From contig CP092441.1 of the NCBI GenBank assembly GCA_030067835.1, forward strand, positions 620,001-684,000: a stretch of DNA of 64,000 nucleotides. Reading direction: 5' to 3'. The stretch comes from Chakrabartyella piscis. GTDB taxonomy: Bacteria > Bacillota > Clostridia > Lachnospirales > Anaerotignaceae. Positions 57,942 through 64,000 of the stretch are shown piece after piece; the first letter of the stretch is position 1; every line of letters begins with the position of its first letter. The notes beneath the pieces were generated by a model that worked only from the letters and a program-made list of their open reading frames with translations, made no database searches and was not told the DNA's origin. Made by a program: the position numbers and the translations under genes.

Positions 57942-58382
57942 TTGGAAATTATCATTAAAATAGAAGATAACAAACGGATTTTATATACAGAAGCAAAAGT
58001 AGAATCCATTCCCCAATTGACAGAATGTATTGAAACCTTTTTAGATGAAAACAACGTTTCTATGAAAATTCAAATGCAAATGAATATTGTTGTAGATGAA
58101 ATTTTTTCCAATATAGCAAAATACGCCTTTGATGATATATCTGGAGTTGCAAAAATCGTATGTGAATATTCTGAAACCAATAAAGAAATCGTTTTGGTTT
58201 TTGAAGATAATGGAAAACAGTACAACCCATTGGAAATCGAAAACCCTGATGTTTCTTTGCCAGTAGAAGAACGAACCATTGGTGGTTTGGGATTGTTTGT
58301 TGTTAAAAAAATTATGGATTCAGCAGAGTACACATATAAAAATGGATATAATATTTTTAAAGTAATCAAAAAGATACCTTAA
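57942..58382 (+). CDS. HATPase anti-sigma/switch kinase (RsbW/SpoIIAB-like)
   Basis: 146 aa, start TTG 57942 with AAAGGATGTGA upstream. GHKL ATPase motifs: the N-box in MNIVVDEIFSNIAKYAF, DNG in VFEDNGKQYNP, and GGLGLFVVKKIMD. It would phosphorylate the STAS protein and hold a third partner inactive. No sigma factor gene follows, so the controlled partner is encoded elsewhere or is not a sigma factor. Confidence 0.9.
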   Translation: MEIIIKIEDNKRILYTEAKVESIPQLTECIETFLDENNVSMKIQMQMNIVVDEIFSNIAKYAFDDISGVAKIVCEYSETNKEIVLVFEDNGKQYNPLEIENPDVSLPVEERTIGGLGLFVVKKIMDSAEYTYKNGYNIFKVIKKIP

Positions 58383-58412
58383 ATTGGTCAAGTAATTAGG
58401 AATGAATAAATA

Positions 58413-58448
58413 AACTGATTTTGCTGTACTAGCGAAGTCGGTTTTTTT
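58413..58448 (+). terminator. Terminator of the partner-switching group
   Basis: AACTGATTTTGCT and AGCGAAGTCGGTT pair over 13 bp including G-U pairs (loop GTACT), followed by T residues. From 58449 to 58703 the DNA is AT-rich with no supported gene; one eight-codon frame after GGAGGTG (58516) is noted but not called. Confidence 0.75.
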
Positions 58449-58703
58449 ATTGATTTTTCATTTTGCTTAAAATTTCAGAATCTTTTAGTCAATGTAAATG
58501 GAGGTGCAAAAGCACATGAATGGTCAAGATGTGAGCAGATGATGGGAGTATCCCTAAATATAGGTAAACAAATTGGTACTGTACAAAATAGGGAACAAAA
58601 TCAAAAAATGTTTGCTAAATATCAGAAAAAGGATTACAATAAAACATATTTGCAATAATAATTTGATAAAATAATGATATAAAAGTGATATAGGAGTGAT
58701 GAA

Positions 58704-59597
58704 ATGATGGGAATAAATTACATGATCAGCTGTTGCTCAACTGCTGACTTGTCGGCAGAACATTTCAAAAAAATTGATGTGGAGTATATCTGTTTTCATT
58801 TTGAATTGGATGGCGAACAGTATATGGATGATTTGGGGAAATCTATCCCCTTTGATACATTTTATGAAGCAATGAAAAATGGAGCTGATACAAAAACTGC
58901 ACAGGTGAATGTAAGCGAATACGAGGAATTCTTTGAACCTTTTCTCAAACAAGGAAAAGATATCTTGCATGTTTGCTTGTCATCAGGCTTATCTGGAACA
59001 ATGAATTCTGCATGTATTGCAAAGGAAATACTAGCTGAAAAATATCCTGAAAGAAAAATTTACATAGTGGATTCTCTAAGTGCCTCTTCTGGATTTGGAA
59101 TGATGATGGATAAGTTGTCTGAATTACGAGAACAAGGGTTATCTATAGATGAAGCTTATGATTGGATAGAAACACACAAACTGGAATCACATTGTTGGTT
59201 TTTCTCAACAGATTTGACCTTTTACATCAAAGGCGGTCGTGTATCCAAAGCAAGTGGCTTGATTGGTGGTGCACTTAAGGTTTGCCCTCTTTTGCATATC
59301 AACGAAGAAGGGAAGCTGATACCACAGAAGAAAATACGTGGAAAAAATCGAGCCATTGATGAAATTGTTAAGTGTATGGAAAATCACGCAATGGATGGGT
59401 TGGAGTATTCTGATAAGTGCTATATATCCCATTCATATTGCTATGAAGATGCAAAAAAGGTCGCTACATTGATAGAAGAAAAATTCCCAAATCTAAAGGG
59501 AAATGTGGAAATCAACTATATTGGTACAACCATTGGCAGTCATACAGGTCCAGGTACAGTGGCGCTGTTCTTCTGGGGAAATAGTAGAGCAATGTAA
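58704..59597 (+). CDS. DegV-family fatty-acid-binding protein
   Basis: 297 aa. N-terminal SCCSTADLSAEHF corresponds to the DegV STADL motif, and CLSSGLSGTMNSACIA and GLIGGALKVCPLL follow as in the family. DegV/FakB proteins bind a fatty acid and present it to fatty acid kinase FakA, which is not encoded nearby. SD GGAGTG is 6 bp before ATG 58704. A terminator follows 20 bp after the stop. Confidence 0.93.
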   Translation: MMGINYMISCCSTADLSAEHFKKIDVEYICFHFELDGEQYMDDLGKSIPFDTFYEAMKNGADTKTAQVNVSEYEEFFEPFLKQGKDILHVCLSSGLSGTMNSACIAKEILAEKYPERKIYIVDSLSASSGFGMMMDKLSELREQGLSIDEAYDWIETHKLESHCWFFSTDLTFYIKGGRVSKASGLIGGALKVCPLLHINEEGKLIPQKKIRGKNRAIDEIVKCMENHAMDGLEYSDKCYISHSYCYEDAKKVATLIEEKFPNLKGNVEINYIGTTIGSHTGPGTVALFFWGNSRAM

Positions 59598-59617
59598 TTT
59601 TAAAATAAAGAAACGAG

Positions 59618-59651
59618 AAAAAGACATCAGATTATAGTTTGATGTCTTTTT
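59618..59651 (+). terminator. Terminator after degV
   Basis: AAAAAGACATCA pairs with TGATGTCTTTTT over 12 bp. A run on the left and T run on the right allow use in both directions, serving the converging gene at 59791-60762 too. Confidence 0.8.
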
Positions 59652-59790
59652 GTTTGCTCAAAGAGAAAGGGTATGTTCATAAATCAAATATGCGATACAA
59701 TGTGCCAGCAATAAGATGCAAAGGAGACACTGTGTGGTTGCCTGTTGCTTCTGGAGTGGTAATACATATCCAAAAAGAGGATTTTTCATC

Positions 59791-60762
59791 TCAAAAAATC
59801 AAATCCATATCATCATCTATGTTTTTTGGATAAATTGCCAAAATATCTTCGTCTGGATCAAGTTCCTCATCGCAATCATCCTCGTCAAAATAACCTTCAT
59901 CAAAATATTCATCAAAATCAGAAAGATCTATTTCAAAATCGTCATCCACATCAGAAGCATCCTCCACACCAGAATCTTCATCTGCAAACGAGGTTTTGAC
60001 CAACCCTTGTATATGGTTTGTGTCAGGGTTTGGAAAGAAATCTTCATCATCACCATAATCAGAGTTATTGAAGAAAGGATAAGGCTCAAAAGCACCTTCA
60101 TTATAACATCCTGTAACAAGTTGGTCATTTTCCATATCATAGCATGTTGTGCCAATTTCAGATGGTACATAGGATGTGCAGATGATACAATCACTCAGTG
60201 CTCCAAAAACTTCTAAATCCAGTGGTTTGGTTGCAAATTGTGGTGCAATGAATCGATATGTTGCAGTGCTCCAATGGGACAAAAGTTCATCGAATGCATA
60301 GTCCAAATAAGCAAAATAATATTCAAAAAGAATGGTGTCTCGTGTGGTAAAGGCATCGCTGATGGCATATAGATGTTTCTTGTATTCTTCTATCATACTG
60401 TCTCGTTCTTTTAACTCGAGAGCAGCAATGGAAGTGATGAAATGCAAGTCAATGAAGCGATCCTCATAATGATCCAACATCAGACGATCCAAAGGAGCTG
60501 GGGATAATATAATTTCATTTTTCCATGGCATACAGTGGTAATAGTGGTGTGCAAGATCAAGGGCGTTATCCACATCCAAATCATTTTTACGCATCAAATC
60601 GATGGTGTTGATGGCAATGCAAAGGAAACGCATAAAATGATAGGGAATTTCATTGGATTTGCTTTCTGCAATGGTGATTTCCAAATCATCTTCGCCAATG
60701 CGATAGAAAAAACCTTGTCCATCATATGGTAGTGGAATGTAGTTGTAATCGATATCATTCAT
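59791..60762 (-). CDS. Hypothetical acidic protein
   Basis: 323 aa, not recognised. Residues 1-220 look globular with helices and Tyr/His-rich segments (LDLAHHYYHCMPWKNEIILSP). The last 100 are extremely acidic (DVDDDFEIDLSDFDEYFD, DEDDCDEELDPDED), giving a flexible negative tail. No signal peptide or membrane helix. Good SD (AAAGGAGAA) before ATG 60762. Standing alone between converging and diverging neighbours, it has no context that suggests a role. Confidence 0.72.
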   Translation of the reverse strand: MNDIDYNYIPLPYDGQGFFYRIGEDDLEITIAESKSNEIPYHFMRFLCIAINTIDLMRKNDLDVDNALDLAHHYYHCMPWKNEIILSPAPLDRLMLDHYEDRFIDLHFITSIAALELKERDSMIEEYKKHLYAISDAFTTRDTILFEYYFAYLDYAFDELLSHWSTATYRFIAPQFATKPLDLEVFGALSDCIICTSYVPSEIGTTCYDMENDQLVTGCYNEGAFEPYPFFNNSDYGDDEDFFPNPDTNHIQGLVKTSFADEDSGVEDASDVDDDFEIDLSDFDEYFDEGYFDEDDCDEELDPDEDILAIYPKNIDDDMDLIF

Positions 60763-61371
60763 AGTTATTCTCCTTTTTGTCTTGGTAGGGGTTGTTGTGT
60801 TCAGTCAACTGTAGCCCTAGTATATAGGGGTGAAAAACAAAAGTCCATTTGCGATTTTGACAAAGTTTTTTTGCACCAAAAACCAATTTCTGCAACCAAT
60901 TCAAAAGAAAATGTATACGTATATTCCTTTTTTTGACACGTATGCAACTGATTTTACAGGGGTATGCTTTGGCAATTTGCACAAAGATATTTTGGAGCAA
61001 GTCAAAAGTTTTTTACAAATATATAGCGTTTCGATGAAAGGTAAAGAGACTGAATCAGATACAATAGTGCTGAGTGTTTTGCATTGAAAGTGCATTTTTT
61101 TGTTTGCAAGACAAATGAAAGAAATGGATGTACAATGCAATATTTATCAGACAAATTTGATATGAAAATATACAACATCAACATAATTTCACAATAAAAT
61201 TAGTTGATATGCATATAAAGTTAAAATAAAATTAAAAATACTGTGCAATATTATAGTGTTTTGGAGGGAATAATAGATTGATTTCGAGGAAATTATTTGA
61301 TACAATAAAAATAGGTCAGATGAATTTAAAAGTATCAAGATGTAAGTTTAAGAGAGGGAGTGTGACAGATA
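60763..61371. other. Long intergenic region without supported gene
   Basis: Divergent region between the acidic protein and the second dehydratase gene. It holds a possible minus-strand -10 (TATACT near 60820), a 10-bp palindrome ATATGCATAT (61207-61216), a short TGCATT/AGTGCA hairpin before seven Ts near 61080-61097, and a TATTAT box at about 61249. An 85-codon frame at 60830 starts with GTG but has unconvincing composition. The operator seen at 1614-1962 is not repeated here. Confidence 0.5.
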
Positions 61372-62520
61372 ATGAAAATAGTTGAGGTCAATACATATCT
61401 AGTTCGACCAAGATGGGGTTTTGTAGAAATCATTACAGACCAAGGTTATGTTGGTTGGGGTGAAGGTGTTTTGGAAGGACATGCAGATGCAGTACAAGCT
61501 TGTATCCAAGAAATGAAACCTTATTTGATTGGTCAAGATCCATCTCGTATTGAAGATATTTGGAATACAATTTATAGAGCAGGATTCTACCGTGGTGGTG
61601 GTGTCTTGATGAGTGCAATTTCTGGAATTGATCAGGCACTTTGGGATATCAAAGGTAAGGTTTTCTCAGCACCTGTATATGAATTGATGGGTGGCAAATG
61701 TCGTGACAAAATCAAGGTGTATTCTTGGATTGGTGGAGATAGACCATCTGATGTTGGTGCAGCAGCAAAAGAAAAAATGGATGCTGGATTCAGTGCCATC
61801 AAAATGAATGGAACAGAAGAATTGCAATATGTAGACACTTATGAAAAGGTGGATGAAGTTTTGGAACGAGTTGCAGCCATTCGTGAAAGCTGTGGCAAAT
61901 ATTTCGGTATTGCAGTGGACTTCCATGGACGTGTGCATAAACCAATGGTAAAAATCCTAGCAAAAAAACTAGAAGAATTTGATCCATTGTTCATTGAAGA
62001 ACCTGTTTTGTGTGAACATATGGAGTTATTCCCTGAAATTGCAGCGTGTTGTAATGTTCCAATTGCCACAGGTGAAAGAATGTTTAGTCGATATGATTTC
62101 AAACGTTTGTTGCAAATTGGTGGTGTGGATATCATCCAACCAGACTTGTCACATGCAGGTGGTATTACAGAAGTGAAAAAAATCGCAGCTATGGCAGAAG
62201 CGTATGATGTGGCATTGGCACCACATTGTCCACTTGGACCAATTGCGTTGAGTGCTTGTTTGCAAGTGGATGCAACCAGCTACAATGCAGTCTTCCAAGA
62301 ACAAAGCATTGGCATTCATTATAATGTAGGAAAAAGTGTTTTGGATTATATCATCAACAAAGAAGATTTTACATTCAAAGATGGATATGTGGATATGCCA
62401 ACAAAACCAGGTTTGGGTGTTGAAGTGAACAAGGAATTGGTCATTGAAGAAAATAAAACACCACATCAATGGAAAAATCCAGTTTGGAGACATGCAGATG
62501 GTTCTGTAGCGGAATGGTAA
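61372..62520 (+). CDS. dgoD: Galactonate-dehydratase-like enzyme (DgoD family)
   Basis: 382 aa, complete. The enolase-superfamily barrel has VDFHGRVH (metal Asp, catalytic His), FIEEPV (metal Glu), ATGERMF (metal Glu) and APHCPLGPI (second catalytic His), matching the D-galactonate dehydratase set. It would make 2-keto-3-deoxy-galactonate or a similar product. Close paralog of the gene at 1-729. It is followed 16 bp later by TRAP transporter genes, which supports import of a sugar acid by that transporter. Related aldonates cannot be excluded. Confidence 0.88.
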   Translation: MKIVEVNTYLVRPRWGFVEIITDQGYVGWGEGVLEGHADAVQACIQEMKPYLIGQDPSRIEDIWNTIYRAGFYRGGGVLMSAISGIDQALWDIKGKVFSAPVYELMGGKCRDKIKVYSWIGGDRPSDVGAAAKEKMDAGFSAIKMNGTEELQYVDTYEKVDEVLERVAAIRESCGKYFGIAVDFHGRVHKPMVKILAKKLEEFDPLFIEEPVLCEHMELFPEIAACCNVPIATGERMFSRYDFKRLLQIGGVDIIQPDLSHAGGITEVKKIAAMAEAYDVALAPHCPLGPIALSACLQVDATSYNAVFQEQSIGIHYNVGKSVLDYIINKEDFTFKDGYVDMPTKPGLGVEVNKELVIEENKTPHQWKNPVWRHADGSVAEW

Positions 62521-62536
62521 ATAGGAGGAACACAAA

Positions 62537-63031
62537 ATGGAGTTGGTTCGAAAGATTAATGAAAAAATCATAAAAGCACTGAGTTTGATTTTGATTCTTT
62601 TTGGTACAGTTTTGACAATCACCGTTTTTGTAAATGTATGTAGCAGATATTTCTTCCATACAACCATTCCTTGGGCTGAAGAATTGGCTAGATTTATTTT
62701 CATTTGGGTTACCTTTATTGGTGTTGTAGTTGCAAATGATAAATCTGAACATATGAGATTGGACTTTTTGGTGGCAGCTTTGCCTGGAAAAGCACACAAA
62801 ACTGTTGAAATCATTGCATATATCATCAGTGTTGCATTGCTTTGTTTATTGATTCATGGTGGTACAAGATATACCCTTTCACAATGGGACTGGAAATCAT
62901 CTGCTTTGGGTGTGCGACATGGCTTGGTGTATTCTATTGCACCGATTTGTATGAGCTATATGTTGTTGCAATTTTTGGCAAAAGCAATTGTAGTGGTACA
63001 AAGTTTTGGTAAGAAAGGAGATGTGGAATAA
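62537..63031 (+). CDS. dctQ: TRAP transporter small membrane subunit (DctQ)
   Basis: 164 aa with four hydrophobic helices, including FHTTIPWAEELARFIFIWVTF, the DctQ signature region with the W-x-E-E-L pattern. It pairs with DctM in sodium- or proton-driven TRAP import of organic acids. It lies between the dehydratase and dctM and overlaps the latter by one base (TAATG). SD AGGAGG precedes ATG 62537. Confidence 0.9.
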   Translation: MELVRKINEKIIKALSLILILFGTVLTITVFVNVCSRYFFHTTIPWAEELARFIFIWVTFIGVVVANDKSEHMRLDFLVAALPGKAHKTVEIIAYIISVALLCLLIHGGTRYTLSQWDWKSSALGVRHGLVYSIAPICMSYMLLQFLAKAIVVVQSFGKKGDVE

Positions 63032-64000
63032 TGTTAGCTATATTTTTAATTTCTTTATTCGCACTCATTCTTATTGGAGTGCCTGTTGCAATTTCTTTGG
63101 TTGGTACAGCGGTTTGTATGATGATTGCACAAGGACCTATGACAACATTGAAATTGGCACAAAGCTTTATCATTGGTTGTGATAGTGTACCTTTGCTTGC
63201 AATACCATTCTTTATGCTTGCTGGTGAAATTATGAATGAGGGTGGTATTTCCAAACGTATTGTTGGATTTGCAAACTCTCTATTGGGACATTTTCGTGGT
63301 GGTCTTGGCTATGTAGGTGTCTTGGCAAGTATGGTATTTGCTGGGATTTCTGGCAGTGCTGTGGCAGATACCAGTGCTGTTGGTAGTGTTTTGCTTCCTA
63401 TTATGGATAAAAGCGGATACAACAAAGAAAAAAGTACAGCTCTTATTTGTTCCGCAGGTTGTGTAGGTCCTATTATTCCACCAAGTACACAAATGATTAT
63501 TTATAGTGTTATTGGTGAAGTTTCTGTAGTCAAAATGTTCTTGGGTGGTATCATTCCAGGGATTTTGATTGGATTTGGCTTGATGGGTGCTTGGTTTATC
63601 CATACAAGAAAAATGCATTATCCTGTTGGTGTAAAAGCAACAATTCCAGAAGTATTTTCTGCATTCAAAAGTGCGATTTGGGCAGTTTTGTTACCTGTAT
63701 TTATCATTGGATGTATTGTAACAGGTGTTGCAACTGCTACAGAAACCGCTTCTTTGGCAGTGGCATATGCATTGATTGTTTCGTTGTTTATTTATAAAGA
63801 AATGAAAATCCAAGCATTTCCTGGTATTATGTTACGTGCATGTAAAAGTACAGCAATTATGATGATGGTTGTAGGCGCAGCACAAGTTGCAGCATATTTG
63901 ATTACAACAGCTAGAATACCACAATTGTTGGCAACTGCTATTTTGTCCTTTACCGATAATATTTATGTATTTATGATATTAATTAACATTTTGTTGATTT
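63031..64000 (+). CDS. dctM: TRAP transporter large membrane subunit (DctM), cut by window end
   Basis: The first 323 residues of an expected 425-430 aa. Many helices, and the conserved ASMVFAGISGSAVADTSAVG and CVGPIIPPSTQMIIYS segments of DctM. This is the ion-coupled channel unit of a sugar-acid TRAP importer; the solute-binding DctP gene is expected past the window. AAAGGAG precedes ATG 63031. Confidence 0.93.
   Translation, partial: MLAIFLISLFALILIGVPVAISLVGTAVCMMIAQGPMTTLKLAQSFIIGCDSVPLLAIPFFMLAGEIMNEGGISKRIVGFANSLLGHFRGGLGYVGVLASMVFAGISGSAVADTSAVGSVLLPIMDKSGYNKEKSTALICSAGCVGPIIPPSTQMIIYSVIGEVSVVKMFLGGIIPGILIGFGLMGAWFIHTRKMHYPVGVKATIPEVFSAFKSAIWAVLLPVFIIGCIVTGVATATETASLAVAYALIVSLFIYKEMKIQAFPGIMLRACKSTAIMMMVVGAAQVAAYLITTARIPQLLATAILSFTDNIYVFMILINILLI

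Noticed and set aside
58501..58544. Eight-codon frame after GGAGGTG upstream of degV
   Set aside because: Too short to support and not linked to a recognisable attenuator.
60830..61087. 85-codon frame with GTG start between the acidic protein and dgoD
   Set aside because: Weak ribosome site, no recognisable features, and it lies in a divergent promoter region; composition does not support a gene.

Overview
The window comes from a low-GC Gram-positive endospore-former, most likely a Clostridia/Lachnospirales-type gut or sediment anaerobe. The reasons are a SpoIIE phosphatase, AT-rich DNA with strong AGGAGG ribosome sites, lipoprotein and type-II-anchored surface proteins instead of outer-membrane proteins, and sugar-acid ABC and TRAP transport. 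The species cannot be fixed from sequence reading alone.

Layout. (1) 1-6705: a sugar/sugar-acid locus. A DgoD-like dehydratase (cut by the window edge) and an SDR dehydrogenase lie on the minus strand. They are divergent from an ATPase-permease-lipoprotein ABC importer and an aldose-epimerase-like protein, and two matching LacI-type operators sit just downstream of the two promoters. (2) 6796-10710: a small membrane protein, spoIIE, a small upstream gene and a divergent XRE regulator with paired operators. (3) 10711-11511: non-coding DNA with palindromic repeats, then an operator-rich promoter. (4) 11512-17857: a complete but rearranged F-type ATP synthase operon (atpI-like, a, c, b-delta fusion, alpha, gamma-beta single ORF, epsilon). 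It is followed by a small membrane protein and a TetR regulator whose own promoter repeats the architecture of the ATP synthase promoter. (5) 19097-23167: glycosyltransferase, FtsH, zinc-ribbon protein and lipid kinase.

(6) 23625-51659 is the exceptional region. One apparent transcription unit encodes two large N-terminally anchored surface proteins (2175 aa with a collagen-like stretch; 803 aa with three low-complexity repeat types). Next comes a second, strongly diverged F-type-like ATPase set (c-like, b/stalk-like, alpha-like, gamma-like, beta-like, epsilon-like), a 5-TM protein, a single-TM protein and a 4036-aa membrane-anchored giant with Asp/Ser-rich and GLUG-type repeats. The beta-like subunit keeps its catalytic residues. 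The c-like subunit has Ser where the ion-carrying Glu should be, and no subunit a is present. This looks like an ATP-driven rotary machine that is not an ion pump and has been coupled to giant cell-surface proteins. A role in surface movement, gliding, adhesion or secretion is inference.

(7) 51682-58382: a metallo-beta-lactamase-fold protein, a GAF protein, two paralogous membrane PP2C phosphatases, a nucleotide-cyclase-like protein, a STAS antagonist and an HATPase switch kinase. Together they form an Rsb-style partner-switching module without a sigma factor. It is adjacent to the machine and may control it. (8) 58704-64000: a DegV protein, an acidic protein of unknown function, then a second DgoD-like dehydratase with TRAP transporter subunits DctQ and DctM (DctM cut by the window end).
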